A DNA stretch of 64,000 nt from Anaerolineae bacterium (lineage in GTDB: Bacteria > Chloroflexota > Anaerolineae > Aggregatilineales > Phototrophicaceae): assembly GCA_022841825.1 (NCBI GenBank), contig JALHQT010000001.1, forward strand, positions 1,178,001 through 1,242,000. The letters are read 5' to 3'. Position 1 is the stretch's first letter. Every line of letters begins with the position of its first letter. Of this stretch, positions 8,475-18,907 are shown piece by piece. The notes under the pieces are model-generated. The model did not search any database, was not told the DNA's origin, and was given only the letters and a program-made list of their open reading frames with translations. The translations under genes were made by a program, and so were the position numbers.

Positions 8475-10163
8475 TCAGCGCCGCTTCACTTTCGTCGCCG
8501 CCGCCAGCCGCTTAACCTCGGCACGGCGCGCCTTCTCGATCACGTAATCGCTGTAGCCGCCGTGATACTCGGAGAGCGCGCCGTCCTCGATTTCGAGGAT
8601 GCGGTTGACGATTCGGTCGAGAAAATAGCGGTCATGCGAGATCGCCAGGATCGCGCCCTCGAAATCCTCCAGCGCCGTCTCCATCACATCCGCCGAAGCA
8701 ATGTCCAGATTATTCGTCGGCTCATCCAGCAGGAGCAGATTAGGTCCCTGCAAGACCAGCGCCAGAAGCTGCAAGCGGCTGCGCTCGCCACCGCTCAGGC
8801 TGTGGATCGGCTGCCGCGTTTGATCGTAGGAGAAGGCAAACTTCAGCAGCTTGGCGACCGCCGCGCCTTCCGACATCGGCTGCAAGTCGCGCACGAGGTC
8901 GAGCGGCGTGCGTCGATACCACGCGCCAAGAGTCTCATGCTGCTGCGCGTAATAGCCGACGCGCGTACTGGGACCGACCTTGACCACACCTTCCAGCGGC
9001 AGATGTTCACCCAGGATCAGTTTGAACAGGACTGACTTTCCCGCGCCATTCCTGCCGACCAACCCGACACGCTCGCCATGCTGAATCAGCACATTCAACC
9101 CGATAAACAGCAGGTCACCATCAAAGCCCATCGCCACGTCTTTCAGTTCGACAGCCTTGGTACTTCCGCGTCCGCCTTCGATCTGGAAGTCCATCAGCCG
9201 CCGCTCGCCAACCGCATCGACCAGCTCGCCGCTCGCCTCCATACGCGCCAGCATCTTGCGACGGCTGGCAGCCTGACGAGCATGGCGTTCGCCCAGGTCC
9301 GCCGCTGCCTTCAGCTCCCATTCCTTGATCATCGCTTCGATACGCGCAATGTTCTTCTGCTGCACCGTGTAGATCTGTGCCTGACGAATGCGCCGCAAGT
9401 CGCGTTCGACCGTATAGTTGGAATAATCACCGGGATACAGCGTCAGCCTCCCATCTTCGATCTCGGCGATCTGGCTGATGCAGGCATCGAGCAGGTAGCG
9501 ATCGTGCGACACCAGCACAACCGCCCCGCGCAGGTCGCGGATGAATGACTCCAGCTTCGATTTCGCCATCACGTCGAGATGATGGTCCGGTTCGTCGAGC
9601 AGCAGCACATCGGGCGACCATGCCGCAAGCCGCGCCAGTGCGACCAGCTTGGTCTGACCTCCGCTCAAGGCATCGGTCGGCAGATTGTAATCGGCGCTGC
9701 TGAAGCCGAGGGCAGCAAGGTACTCGCGCACGCGCGCCGCCTGACGCGCAGGGTCAAGCCGGTCATAGCGCAGCAGGATGGCTTCTTGCTCCGCCAGCGT
9801 TGTTTCGAGCGCATCACCGTCGTTATAGACTTCCGGCAGCGCCAGACGTGACTCGACCAACTCAAGTTCTGCGAGTACGTCCGCCAGATCCGGCGACGGC
9901 GCTACCGCAACCTCATACATCGCCCCGACGGGCAGCACGACCTCCTGCGGCAGATAGCCGATGGAGACCCCGCGCGACCGGACAATTGCGCCCCGGGTGA
10001 CCGGCAAAACACCCGCGATGCCCTTCATCAACGTCGATTTACCCGCGCCGTTCGCGCCAACCAAGCCAACCTTGGCACGGTCGTCCAGTGCCCAGCTCAG
10101 ATCACGAAAGATTTCGCGCCCGCCTTGCTGGATCGCCACATTTTGAAGCTGTAGGATTTGCAT
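8475..10163 (-). CDS. ABC-F family ATPase (duplicated ATP-binding cassette)
   Basis: A 562-residue soluble protein with two ATP-binding cassettes and no membrane span, the ABC-F layout of ribosome-associated translation factors. Cassette 1 has GANGAGKS, signature LSGGQTKL and Walker B LLLDEPDHHLD; cassette 2 has GRNGAGKS, LSGGERSRL and LLLDEPTNNLD. A charged linker (residues about 235-305) separates them. DEPDHHLD replaces the usual DEPTNHLD in cassette 1. The start is ATG 10163 (MQILQLQNV); the frame continues upstream but with unrelated sequence overlapping the preceding gene. It follows the membrane gene ending at 10193 by 29 nt, so they may be co-transcribed. Uup/EttA-like subtype not resolved. 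Confidence 0.9.
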   Translation of the reverse strand: MQILQLQNVAIQQGGREIFRDLSWALDDRAKVGLVGANGAGKSTLMKGIAGVLPVTRGAIVRSRGVSIGYLPQEVVLPVGAMYEVAVAPSPDLADVLAELELVESRLALPEVYNDGDALETTLAEQEAILLRYDRLDPARQAARVREYLAALGFSSADYNLPTDALSGGQTKLVALARLAAWSPDVLLLDEPDHHLDVMAKSKLESFIRDLRGAVVLVSHDRYLLDACISQIAEIEDGRLTLYPGDYSNYTVERDLRRIRQAQIYTVQQKNIARIEAMIKEWELKAAADLGERHARQAASRRKMLARMEASGELVDAVGERRLMDFQIEGGRGSTKAVELKDVAMGFDGDLLFIGLNVLIQHGERVGLVGRNGAGKSVLFKLILGEHLPLEGVVKVGPSTRVGYYAQQHETLGAWYRRTPLDLVRDLQPMSEGAAVAKLLKFAFSYDQTRQPIHSLSGGERSRLQLLALVLQGPNLLLLDEPTNNLDIASADVMETALEDFEGAILAISHDRYFLDRIVNRILEIEDGALSEYHGGYSDYVIEKARRAEVKRLAAATKVKRR

Positions 10164-10192
10164 GGTCTTCTCCGCTGTTTCTGCTCGCGCCT

Positions 10193-12454
10193 TCACCCGC
10201 CCACTGTGATCCCAACATCCAATAGCAGTCGATCTCGTCCGTCGGGCAGCAAGAGCGCCGCCCCGCTTTCGGCATGCACCATCTGGATGCTGAGGCGCGC
10301 TTCCGACAACGCGATGGAGTCGAACACCACGAGGTGGTGCGGATCTGATGCGAAGCGTTCCGGTGTCCAACCCAGGGTATGCCCCGCTGCCGGGCGGAAC
10401 GGTTGGCTGACCGCGTAGGCAGTGCTTAACGCAGGATCAACGAGTTGAACAATCGGACGGTAGTTATCGGTGATCGCCTGCTCTGCACGCCAGAACAACT
10501 CGACATTGACCTGATCTACCGGCGATGGACCCACGTCACCCAGTCGATATCCCAGTAACCGGAACAAGCCGCCGAATTCGGCATCCACGCGGGTCGTCAT
10601 CGCGGATGGGGCATCGGGCGGCGACGCAAGGCGGAACGCATTCGTCTGAGGCACAATCCACAGATGGACAAACAGCGCCAGGACAACGCAAAGAGTCATC
10701 CCTGTAATGCCTGCCCTCCACCCCAACACCGACGGCTCGCTCGCCAACACCGCACCTGACTGATGGCGGCGGCTCACCCAAAGCAGCGCTGCTGACAGCA
10801 GCAGAGACGCGAGCGTGACCATCGCTGCAAGCGCCTGCACGGTGGTACCGCGATAGTGGAGGGTCACGTCGTGGTTCCCAGGCGGCAGCGTAATGCGGAT
10901 GAGACCAAGGTCTGGTTCGGGGGTTGAGTCGATCTCCACACCATTGAGCGTCACCACCCAGCCGGGATAGTAGTACTGGCGAAAGTCCGCCGTGCAGACA
11001 TCGTGCGTCAGGAAGCGATAGTTTCGAGTGCCGAGGACCTCATACGAGCCACCAGGGCAATCGAAACGCTGCACGTCGATGTGCAGCGGCTCATCGCGGT
11101 AACGCATCAAGTCCGTCGGTGGATCAAGTGAGATGCGTTCGCCCCAGACGGGGTTGAATTCGTTATAGCTGGTGCTACCCCAGATGTATTCATCCATCTC
11201 CATGCGGATCTCATCAACAGCGGATACCGCGTCCCATGTCAAAAAGCGCTCAGTCGGCACCAACGATGGCAGCGCGCTGGTGAAGACAAGCCCCGCAATG
11301 ACCACCCATGCCGCAGCTCGCCAGCGTATCGGAAACAAAAGCAGCGCAGCGCCTCCGAGCAGTGCCAGGGGCACTACACCGATGCGCAGGAAACGTTCGG
11401 GGAAGCGCAGTTGTGCGAGCAGCGGCATCGTTTCCCAGATTGGGAGCGACACGGGCAGCAGCATAACGGTCACCAACGCGACCGCTCCCGTGAGCAGCAG
11501 TACCAGCCTGCGCTCGCCCCGCATCCACCAGGCGAGAGCGCCGACGACGGCGAGCACACCCCCAACCAGCCCAAAGGTCTTCGGCAGATCGCGCCGCAGG
11601 TCAGTCTGGTCGAAAGCGCCTTGTAGGACAAACAACTGTTCCGGGCGCAGGAAACTGCTCCTGAGGACATCGAACATGTCATTGGTGCCGCGCGCCGCAT
11701 CAATGTAGGGAAGTTCAACCAGCGCAGGCACGACGAAGACCGCTGCCATGCCGATGCCAAGCAGCAACCCGCAGCCCAGAGTCCACACAACTCGTCGCGC
11801 AGATCGCCAGTCCTCACGAAGCTGATTCGCCACCAGCACAACCGCGAACAACCCGGCGAAGAGCGTTGCCATCACCGCAGTCGGCTGATGTGTAAAAAGG
11901 ACAGCGCCGAAAGGCAGCGCGATGACAAGCAGCCCCTTCGGAGAGGGTCTGCGCGCGGCATCAACCATGCCGCGGAAAATCCAGGGCAGGCAAGCCGCTG
12001 CCAGTGTCTGTGGCAGACTTCCCTGTTCCCAGACCTCGAAGAGCCGCGACGGTGCATATGCCCACAGCAGCGCCGCCAGGAGCGCGGCAGAAGTTGGGAG
12101 CAGGCGGCGTGCCAATCGATAGCAACCCAGGCTACCCAACATCCAGGCAAGCGCAGACACCCCGTTGTAGGCGGCTGGTGCATCCGCGCCGAAATATGTC
12201 AACAATGCGCCGGCATAGTAACTGCCCGGCGCATAGAAGTTGAAGATGGGGTAACCATAGCCTAAATGAAAGTATGAAACCCAACGCGGGAAGAGTTCAC
12301 CCTGATCGAGCAGCAGCCGCAGCGCATAGATACGATGGACATGAAAGACGCTGTCAGCGGCGTCGATCACCCCCGCGCCAATGGACGGCAGTATGCCCGC
12401 CAACGGCAGCAGCAGCGCTATCCATGAACCCCAATCGTGACGGTACCCCAACAC
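10193..12454 (-). CDS. Large membrane protein, PTPS-related/YfhO-like, GT-C fold
   Basis: A 753-residue protein. The N-terminal half has about ten membrane spans; the C-terminal half is mostly extracytoplasmic with two more helices (QALAAMVTLASLLLSAALLWV and GMTLCVVLALFVHLWIV). The motifs DAADSVFHVHRIYAL and YHLGYGYPIFNFYAPGSYY are typical of membrane proteins labelled 6-pyruvoyl-tetrahydropterin-synthase-related, which are not pterin enzymes but resemble GT-C/YfhO glycosyltransferases. A GAGGAG lies six bases before the GTG at 12454, so I prefer that start to the TTG at 12481. A role in cell-surface glycan or lipid assembly is inferred from topology only. Confidence 0.75.
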   Translation of the reverse strand: MLGYRHDWGSWIALLLPLAGILPSIGAGVIDAADSVFHVHRIYALRLLLDQGELFPRWVSYFHLGYGYPIFNFYAPGSYYAGALLTYFGADAPAAYNGVSALAWMLGSLGCYRLARRLLPTSAALLAALLWAYAPSRLFEVWEQGSLPQTLAAACLPWIFRGMVDAARRPSPKGLLVIALPFGAVLFTHQPTAVMATLFAGLFAVVLVANQLREDWRSARRVVWTLGCGLLLGIGMAAVFVVPALVELPYIDAARGTNDMFDVLRSSFLRPEQLFVLQGAFDQTDLRRDLPKTFGLVGGVLAVVGALAWWMRGERRLVLLLTGAVALVTVMLLPVSLPIWETMPLLAQLRFPERFLRIGVVPLALLGGAALLLFPIRWRAAAWVVIAGLVFTSALPSLVPTERFLTWDAVSAVDEIRMEMDEYIWGSTSYNEFNPVWGERISLDPPTDLMRYRDEPLHIDVQRFDCPGGSYEVLGTRNYRFLTHDVCTADFRQYYYPGWVVTLNGVEIDSTPEPDLGLIRITLPPGNHDVTLHYRGTTVQALAAMVTLASLLLSAALLWVSRRHQSGAVLASEPSVLGWRAGITGMTLCVVLALFVHLWIVPQTNAFRLASPPDAPSAMTTRVDAEFGGLFRLLGYRLGDVGPSPVDQVNVELFWRAEQAITDNYRPIVQLVDPALSTAYAVSQPFRPAAGHTLGWTPERFASDPHHLVVFDSIALSEARLSIQMVHAESGAALLLPDGRDRLLLDVGITVGG

Positions 12455-12524
12455 AGTGTACTCCTCTGCCAACACATGCAACTGGTGTGCAGTGTGCAGC
12501 AGAAGGCTACACTACGTCCGCTCG

Positions 12525-13733
12525 TTAGCGCAAGAACACTGGCAGCGACTTCAGCCCACGCACGCTGATGGCGTTACGCCACTGCAACTGCGAGGTTGGC
12601 ACGGCGAGCTGCATCTGGGGGAAACGCTCGACCAGCGCACGAAGCGCGATCTTGCCCTCCAGCCGTGCCAATGGTGCGCCCAGGCAGTAGTGGATGCCCA
12701 AGCCAAACGCCAGATGTTTGTTCGGCGTCCGGGTAATATCCAACTGATCCGGATTCGGAAATACAGACTCATCCCGATTCGCCGATGCCAGCGCCAACCA
12801 GACGAAATCACCCTTAGGCATTAACTTCCCGTGTAATTCGACATCTTCGGTAACCACGCGCGGCGAGGCATGCTCGACCGGGCTGCCGTAACGAAGCAGT
12901 TCTTCGACCGCACTGTCCATCAAATCCAGATTCTCGCGCAAACACGCCCTTTGGTCCGGATGCTCAAGCAGTGCCAGCATCCCACTGGCGATGAGGTTGA
13001 CGGTCGTTTCGTGCCCTGCCAGCAGCAGCAAGAAGATCGTCGAGATCATCTCGTCCTCCGTCAGGCGGTCGCCATCCTGTTCGGCGCGCACCAGTTCCGA
13101 AATCAGATCATCCTGCGGCTGCACCCGGCGCTGCGCGATTAGTTGCCGGAAGTAGCGCATCATCCGATACACGATGGGCACAAAGCCGACGACCTGAAGT
13201 GCCCCGGCGCTGCTGACTTCCAGCATCGCGTTACTCCACTTCCTGAAACGCGCGCGGTCCTCCTCTGGGATACCCAACATTTCGGAAATCACCGTAAGCG
13301 GCAAAGGCAGCGCCACGTCTTCGATCAATTCGACATAATTCACCCGCGAACCTGCGCGGTCGAGCAGGTCGTCCGTAATGCGCTGGATGCGTGGACCGAG
13401 CGTTTCGATCATGCGCGGTGTGAATGCCTTGTGTACGAGATCACGCAGGCGACGATGTGCCGGATCGTCTGCCGAGAGCATGTTGCTCCGCATGGCGCGG
13501 AACGCACTTGGCAGCAGCGGCGACTCCATCCAGCTCATCGCATTTCTGACACGGCTCATGTTGGTGGTGAAGCGCGGGTCTTTGAGCGCACTCGCCACAT
13601 CCTCATAGCGCGTGATCATCCACGATTTGCCCGTCATCGGCTGTTGAACAACTGGGACTGGGTCATCACGTCGCAGCGCAGCATAGGTCGGAAACGGATC
13701 GGTTCGGAATGATTGGGACGACAAACTCAGCAT
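12525..13733 (-). CDS. Cytochrome P450
   Basis: A 402-residue soluble bacterial P450. The heme ligand is Cys350 in AFGLGIHYCLGAPLAR. The oxygen-binding I-helix reads LLAGHETTVNL, and the ExxR motif is ELLR in EELLRYGSP. ATG 13733 is preceded by AGGAA eight bases away. It is monocistronic and divergent from the RNA helicase at 13939; no ferredoxin or reductase gene is adjacent, so the electron donor must be encoded elsewhere. Similar CYP107-like enzymes hydroxylate small hydrophobic molecules; the substrate cannot be read from sequence. Confidence 0.95.
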   Translation of the reverse strand: MLSLSSQSFRTDPFPTYAALRRDDPVPVVQQPMTGKSWMITRYEDVASALKDPRFTTNMSRVRNAMSWMESPLLPSAFRAMRSNMLSADDPAHRRLRDLVHKAFTPRMIETLGPRIQRITDDLLDRAGSRVNYVELIEDVALPLPLTVISEMLGIPEEDRARFRKWSNAMLEVSSAGALQVVGFVPIVYRMMRYFRQLIAQRRVQPQDDLISELVRAEQDGDRLTEDEMISTIFLLLLAGHETTVNLIASGMLALLEHPDQRACLRENLDLMDSAVEELLRYGSPVEHASPRVVTEDVELHGKLMPKGDFVWLALASANRDESVFPNPDQLDITRTPNKHLAFGLGIHYCLGAPLARLEGKIALRALVERFPQMQLAVPTSQLQWRNAISVRGLKSLPVFLR

Positions 13734-13938
13734 GAGTACAAATTCCTGCTTCTACACAGATGATCGACTCATCATACCTGCAAAGGCGGCGATGTTCCTG
13801 GGTGATTTCGCCCCCCCCGCCCGCCGCCGATTGACGCAAGCGCGTTCCTCTGCTACCCTGAAGGCAATGGCAAGCAGAATTCCCCATCATCCAATCCCAT
13901 CTTTGGTACGCCTCGTCGATTAACCCAACGGACACCCC

Positions 13939-15285
13939 ATGCAATTTGCAGATTTGAATTTGATCGAGCCGCTGCTGCGCGCTGTGCAGCAGGAAGGCTA
14001 CAACACACCCACGCCGATACAGCAGCAGGCTATTCCGCATGTCCTCGCCGGGCGTGACCTGCTCGGCGCAGCACAGACCGGAACCGGCAAAACCGCAGCT
14101 TTCGCGCTGCCTATCCTCCAGCACCTCGTCCAGAATCCAAAGCCCGAACGCCCGATTCGCGTCCTCGTCCTCGCCCCTACGCGCGAGCTGGCGATGCAGA
14201 TCGGCGAGAGCTTCAGCACATACGGGACGTACACGCCGGTGCGCCAGGTGACGATTTTTGGCGGAGTCGGTCAGCAACCGCAGGTGGAACGCCTGCAGCG
14301 CCGCCCGGAAGTCCTGGTTGCCGCACCGGGTCGCCTGCTCGACCTGATGAATCAGGGCTACGTCAAGCTGAATAAAGTCGAAGTCTTCGTACTCGACGAA
14401 GCTGACCGTATGTTGGACATGGGCTTTATCCATGACGTGCGCAAGGTCGTGGCTGCCCTGCCGAAAGAGCGTCAGACGCTGCTCTTTTCCGCCACTATGC
14501 CCGATGAAATCCGTGATCTGGCGCAGAAGATCCTGCGCGACCCGGTCAGCGTCGCCGTCACGCCTGTCGCCTCGACGGTCGATACGATACAGCAGTCGGT
14601 CTATTTCATCGGCAAGAAAGAAAAGCCCGCGCTGCTGCGTCTCCTGCTGACCGACGCCACGATGCGGCGCGTGATCGTCTTCACACGCACCAAGCACGGC
14701 GCGAATAAAGTGGTCGAGCAGTTGGAACGGGGCGGCATCAAAGCAGCGGCGATTCACGGCAATAAGTCACAGAGTGCGCGTGAACGCGCGCTTGACGATT
14801 TCAAACGCGGGACGAACCGCGTTCTCGTGGCGACCGACATTGCCGCTCGCGGCATCGATGTGGATGACATCACGCATGTGATCAACTACGAGTTCTCGCA
14901 CGAACCGGAAACCTACGTCCATCGCATCGGACGTACGGCACGCGCCGGTGCAAGCGGTATTGCCTACACATTTGTCGATCCGGAAGAAGTGCCGATGCTG
15001 CGCCAGATCGAGAAGCTGATCCGAAAACGCATCCCCGTCGTGGAGACCCCCGCGAACCTGCCTGCCGCCCCGCTCCCGCCGCTGCCAAACGAACCAGAGC
15101 GCGGTGAAACCCGTATGCATGTGTCCAACCGCGCCGGGCAGGGTCAACCCATGCGCTCACAGGCGCAGCCTCAGCGCACACGCACAAGCCAGGCACAGCC
15201 TGGGCGCACAAGCGAGTCGTTCAACGGCGACGCCCCGGCAAACAAACGCCGCCGCCGCCGCACGCGCCGTCCCGCTACACCCTAG
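13939..15285 (+). CDS. rhlE: DEAD-box ATP-dependent RNA helicase, RhlE-like
   Basis: A 448-residue helicase with all core motifs: Q motif ([10 protein letters not shown]), motif I AQTGTGKT (45-52), PTRELA, DEAD ([10 protein letters not shown]), SAT (LFSATMP), motif [12 protein letters not shown] and motif [12 protein letters not shown]. After residue 375 comes a low-complexity, Gln/Arg/Pro-rich tail ending in [10 protein letters not shown], a basic RNA-binding extension. It probably remodels structured RNA in ribosome assembly or decay. ATG 13939 is the only sensible start. The gene ends in a strong perfect hairpin shared with the convergent glnA. The RhlE name is by general similarity; CshA-like is the alternative. 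Confidence 0.92.
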   Translation: MQFADLNLIEPLLRAVQQEGYNTPTPIQQQAIPHVLAGRDLLGAAQTGTGKTAAFALPILQHLVQNPKPERPIRVLVLAPTRELAMQIGESFSTYGTYTPVRQVTIFGGVGQQPQVERLQRRPEVLVAAPGRLLDLMNQGYVKLNKVEVFVLDEADRMLDMGFIHDVRKVVAALPKERQTLLFSATMPDEIRDLAQKILRDPVSVAVTPVASTVDTIQQSVYFIGKKEKPALLRLLLTDATMRRVIVFTRTKHGANKVVEQLERGGIKAAAIHGNKSQSARERALDDFKRGTNRVLVATDIAARGIDVDDITHVINYEFSHEPETYVHRIGRTARAGASGIAYTFVDPEEVPMLRQIEKLIRKRIPVVETPANLPAAPLPPLPNEPERGETRMHVSNRAGQGQPMRSQAQPQRTRTSQAQPGRTSESFNGDAPANKRRRRRTRRPATP

Positions 15286-15322
15286 AATCAAAAGGACGGG
15301 AGATTTCCCGTCCTTTTGATTC
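15285..15322. terminator. Bidirectional intrinsic terminator, rhlE / glnA
   Basis: A perfect 17-bp inverted repeat (15285-15301 with 15306-15322) around a four-base GATT loop, with A/T-rich outer arms (TCAAAAGG / CCTTTTGA). It supplies T-tracts on both strands and lies exactly between two convergent genes. This is the clearest terminator in the window. Confidence 0.88.
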
Positions 15323-15332
15323 ACGCTACTCG

Positions 15333-16748
15333 TTAGAACAGGTTCCACAGGTACTGATTGTAGACCTCGTGGTGGAACTGGATTTCCGGCACCTTCACGA
15401 TCGTGCCCAGGCGACGCGCACAGCGATCCGCCGATGCCAGCTTGAGCGCGGCAAAACGCTCTGCCACGTCCGCGCCAAACAAGCCCGCCGAGTACTTTGA
15501 CTTCTGGAACAGCGCTACACCGTCGTAGATGTTGTCCGGCAGAATTTCGCCCTGCTTGATCTTGGCGGGAAGTTCCGACTCAAGCCCGGTCTTGAACAGG
15601 CTGAAGACGGTCATGTAGGGGTTGGCGTCCGGCGCGACCGAACGCACTTCGATACGAGCCGAGCGCGAGTTGCCAATCGGGATACGCACCATCGAACCGC
15701 GATCCACCGGCGACGACTTGATTTCGTTCGGCGCTTCAAAGTGCGGGTCGAGGCGGCGGTAGCTGTTGACGCTCGAATTCAGGACGAGACACAGATCCTT
15801 GGCATGGGCAAGGATGCGGTTGACAAAGCCCCAACCCATGTCGCTGATCTTGTCCTTGCCGTTCGGGTCCCAGAACAGGTTCTTGTCGCCCTTCGAGACG
15901 GACATATTGGTATGCATACCGCTGCCATTCACGCCCGTCAGCGGCTTAGGCAGGAAGCTGGCAGTCATCCCCATCTTGTACGCCACCTGGCGGCAGAGCA
16001 GCTTGTAAAGCTGGATCTGGTCGGCGGCGATGCTGGCTTCGGCATAGCTGTAGTTCATCTCGAACTGAGACGGCGCGACTTCGGGGTGATCTTTTTCGTT
16101 CGCGAAGCCAAGCGCGCGCTGGACTTCGGCAGCGGCGTCGATGAAGCTGCGCAGCGGGTCGCCCGGCAGCGAGTGATAGTAGCCGCCCTTGTTCGACATC
16201 TCGAAGCGACCCGTCTCCATGTACGCCTGTTCCGCGTTGGTGCCCAGGAAGAGGAAACCTTCAATTTCGTTGGCGACGTTGCAGATGTACTTCTCTTTCT
16301 TGTACAGTTCAGCGGTGTATGCCTTCAACACCGAACGCATATCCGCGCTGTACGGCGAACCGTCCTTCTCCTGGACTTCCCCAAACACGAGCACCTTACC
16401 GGGACCGAAGAAATCCGAAGGCACCCAGTAGAACGCCGACCAGTCGATACCGAGGCGGAGATCGCTTTCCGACTGCGCGGTGAAACCGCGAATCGACGAG
16501 CCATCGAACGTCAGATTATCCGCACTCTTGAGGAGAAACTTCTTGTCATAGTCCAGCATGTGCAGGCGACCTTCGAGGTCGGTGAAGAGCACGGTGACCG
16601 CCTTAACGCTCTTGGTATCGGCGAGCCACTTCATCCGTTCTTCCTGGATTTTGTCTGCGGCAACGCGGCTGGAGCGCTGTTCTTTCGCCGCCAGGTTCAT
16701 CTCTTCCAACTGATCATACGGAAGTTCGAGGAATTCACGTAGCGCCAT
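15333..16748 (-). CDS. glnA: Type I glutamine synthetase
   Basis: A 471-residue enzyme that makes glutamine from glutamate, ammonia and ATP. Family blocks present: LTFDGSSIRGF, the metal-binding EIEGFLF, HPEVAPSQFEMNY, the ATP-site GVNGSGMHTNMS, and SVNSYRRL. A tyrosine occurs in DNIYDGVALF, at the place where adenylylated enzymes carry NLYDLP, but the context differs, so adenylylation control is doubtful. It is monocistronic, divergent from fabF across a 220-nt gap and convergent with rhlE. No PII, GlnR or ntr gene is nearby. Confidence 0.93.
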   Translation of the reverse strand: MALREFLELPYDQLEEMNLAAKEQRSSRVAADKIQEERMKWLADTKSVKAVTVLFTDLEGRLHMLDYDKKFLLKSADNLTFDGSSIRGFTAQSESDLRLGIDWSAFYWVPSDFFGPGKVLVFGEVQEKDGSPYSADMRSVLKAYTAELYKKEKYICNVANEIEGFLFLGTNAEQAYMETGRFEMSNKGGYYHSLPGDPLRSFIDAAAEVQRALGFANEKDHPEVAPSQFEMNYSYAEASIAADQIQLYKLLCRQVAYKMGMTASFLPKPLTGVNGSGMHTNMSVSKGDKNLFWDPNGKDKISDMGWGFVNRILAHAKDLCLVLNSSVNSYRRLDPHFEAPNEIKSSPVDRGSMVRIPIGNSRSARIEVRSVAPDANPYMTVFSLFKTGLESELPAKIKQGEILPDNIYDGVALFQKSKYSAGLFGADVAERFAALKLASADRCARRLGTIVKVPEIQFHHEVYNQYLWNLF

Positions 16749-16968
16749 GAGATTTGCTAACCACCCTACGAGTACATATCAGAACAAGTGCCTCTATTGT
16801 ACGCATGTCCCAAGAGGTTAAATTTAGCGAAGGTTCACAAGTTGGAATTTGGTGATATTGGCAGGTTTGGACAACGTAAGCCAGCATTTCAGGTCGCATC
16901 CTCGCCTATAGCCTCGTGTTTGATACAATGCTTCCTGTTTATTGCGAAACCCATTAGGAGTTTCTACC

Positions 16969-18216
16969 ATGACCCGACGTGTTGTGGTGACCGGTATGGG
17001 CATGATCAGCCCGTTGGGTCACTCGGTTGAGGAGACTTGGAAACACATCATCGCCGGCAAAAGCGGGGTTGCGCCCATCACGCGCTTCGATGCCAGTGGC
17101 TATAGTGTGCGCATCGCCGCCGAGGTAAAAGACTGGGACCCCGTGCGTTTTGTCGGCGCGAAGGAAGCCCGCCGAACCGACACCTTTCAGCAGTTCATCA
17201 CGGTTGCCGCGAACGAAGCAATCGCCCAGAGCGGCATCCAGGTGAACGATGGCAACCGCACACGCACGGGGGTGATCATTGGCTCGGCGGTTGGCGGAGT
17301 TTCCGCCTACTATGAGCAGGCGATGATGATCTTCGAGACCAAAGACCCCCGCCGCATCTCGCCATTCGGCATCCCAATGTTTATGGTCAACGGTGGCAGT
17401 GACAACGTCGCCATCCAGCTTGGCGCGCAGGGACCCTCGTATACCCCGGTCAGCGCCTGTGCCACCGGTGCCGATTGTATCGGCGTCGCCTTCGACCTTA
17501 TTCGACTTGGGCGCATGGATCAGGCGCTGGCGGGCGCGGGTGAGGCACCGATCTTCCCGATAGGTATTGCAGCCTTTGACCGCACGGGTGCCTGCTCGCG
17601 CGAAAACGATTCCCCGCATCGCGCCGTCCGTCCGTTCGCCAAGAATCGCCCAGGGCTGGTTTTCAGCGAGGGTGCGGCAGTGCTGGCGCTTGAGTCGCTC
17701 GAACATGCCCGCGCGCGCGGAGCGACCATCTACGGCGAAATCGTAGGATATGGCACGAACTCGGATGCCTTCCACATCACCGCCCCTCAACCCGACGGCT
17801 TGGGCGCGGCGAACGCCATCCAGATGGCGCTCGACGATGCGCGCATGACCCCGGAGGAAATTGACTACATCAACGCGCATGGCACGGGCACCGGGCTGAA
17901 CGACGGCATGGAAACAAAAGCCGTGAAACATGTCTTCGGTAAAGACGCCCCTTTTGTGCCGATGAGTTCGACCAAGAGCATGACCGGGCACGCGATGGGC
18001 GCGACCGCAGCCATGGAAGCCATCTTCGCGCTGCTGGCGATTCGCGACAACCTCGCTCCGCCAACCATCAATCTTGATGAAGCAGACCCGGAATGCGATC
18101 TGGATTATGTGCCGAATGTAGCGCGCCAAATGGCGCATGTCGAGACGGTAATGAGCAACTCGTTCGGATTTGGCGGACACAACGTCTCGCTGATCCTGCG
18201 AAAGTTTGCAGGGTAG
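16969..18216 (+). CDS. fabF: Beta-ketoacyl-ACP synthase II
   Basis: A 415-residue condensing enzyme of fatty-acid elongation. The catalytic Cys164 is in SACATGAD, and the two histidines are in NAHGTGTGLND and KSMTGHAMGA. The N-terminus RRVVVTGMGMISPLG is typical. ATG 16969 has AGGAG eight bases upstream; a further upstream in-frame start would lack it. A TACAAT element at 16924-16929 is a plausible -10 box. The rnc gene follows within about ten bases, an order seen in many bacteria where acpP-fabF-rnc form one operon; acpP is not adjacent here. Confidence 0.94.
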   Translation: MTRRVVVTGMGMISPLGHSVEETWKHIIAGKSGVAPITRFDASGYSVRIAAEVKDWDPVRFVGAKEARRTDTFQQFITVAANEAIAQSGIQVNDGNRTRTGVIIGSAVGGVSAYYEQAMMIFETKDPRRISPFGIPMFMVNGGSDNVAIQLGAQGPSYTPVSACATGADCIGVAFDLIRLGRMDQALAGAGEAPIFPIGIAAFDRTGACSRENDSPHRAVRPFAKNRPGLVFSEGAAVLALESLEHARARGATIYGEIVGYGTNSDAFHITAPQPDGLGAANAIQMALDDARMTPEEIDYINAHGTGTGLNDGMETKAVKHVFGKDAPFVPMSSTKSMTGHAMGATAAMEAIFALLAIRDNLAPPTINLDEADPECDLDYVPNVARQMAHVETVMSNSFGFGGHNVSLILRKFAG

Positions 18217-18226
18217 CCGCGTGTCG

Positions 18227-18907
18227 ATGGAAACATTCATCGCACGGAACAAACTGCGCTTCAAGGATTTGACGCTGCTTGAGGAAGCACTTACGCACAG
18301 TTCGTACCTCAACGAGCATCCCGACGCAGGTAAGGACAACGAACGATTGGAATTCCTGGGCGACTCCGTTGTCGCCTACATAGCCACGCTGCTGCTGTTC
18401 GAGCGATTCCCCGACATGCGCGAAGGCGAAATGACACGCCTGCGCGCCGCGCTCGTTCGCGCAGACTCGCTGGCGAGTCTCGCGTCGGAGTGCGGCATTG
18501 GCGAGATGCTGCGCATGGCGCGCGGCGAAGAAGCAGGCGGAGGACGCACGCGCGTGACCATGCTCGGCGATGCATTCGAAGCGGTGGTCGGCGCGCTTTA
18601 TGTCGATCAGGGGCTGGCAGCGGTACGCAAGTGGCTTCTGCCGCGCCTGGAGCGGCAGTTGAGCGATGTCCAGCGAAGGTCGCTGGACAAAGACGCCCGC
18701 AGTCTCCTGCAAGAGATCATCCAGGAGCGGCTTGGGATTACGCCCAGCTATGAGGTGGTCGCCGAGGAAGGACCGGAACACAGCAAGGCATTCACAGTCG
18801 CCGTCAAGTTCGGCGACCGGGTCATCGCCTCAGGCAACGGGCGCAGCAAGCAGTCAGCGTCGCAGGCAGCAGCACAGGCTGCCATGGAGACGATCAACAG
18901 CGAGTAG
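18227..18907 (+). CDS. rnc: Ribonuclease III
   Basis: A 226-residue double-strand-specific endoribonuclease. The signature NERLEFLGDSV supplies catalytic acids; a second acidic patch, LGDAFEAVVGALYVD, completes the metal site. The last 70 residues form a dsRNA-binding domain (LQEIIQERLG, GRSKQSASQAAAQAAM). Possible starts are GTG 18221 and ATG 18227; both are within ten bases of the fabF stop, so translation is probably coupled. It processes rRNA precursors and structured mRNAs. Confidence 0.93.
   Translation: METFIARNKLRFKDLTLLEEALTHSSYLNEHPDAGKDNERLEFLGDSVVAYIATLLLFERFPDMREGEMTRLRAALVRADSLASLASECGIGEMLRMARGEEAGGGRTRVTMLGDAFEAVVGALYVDQGLAAVRKWLLPRLERQLSDVQRRSLDKDARSLLQEIIQERLGITPSYEVVAEEGPEHSKAFTVAVKFGDRVIASGNGRSKQSASQAAAQAAMETINSE

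Noticed and set aside
13666-14757. Long minus-strand open frame of 363 codons over the RNA helicase
   Set aside because: It lies opposite rhlE, whose motifs are complete; its protein is His/Arg/Cys-rich with no family pattern. Such frames arise from the codon bias of this GC-rich DNA.
16954-18339. Minus-strand frame of 461 codons
   Set aside because: Antisense to fabF, which has complete catalytic residues and a ribosome site.
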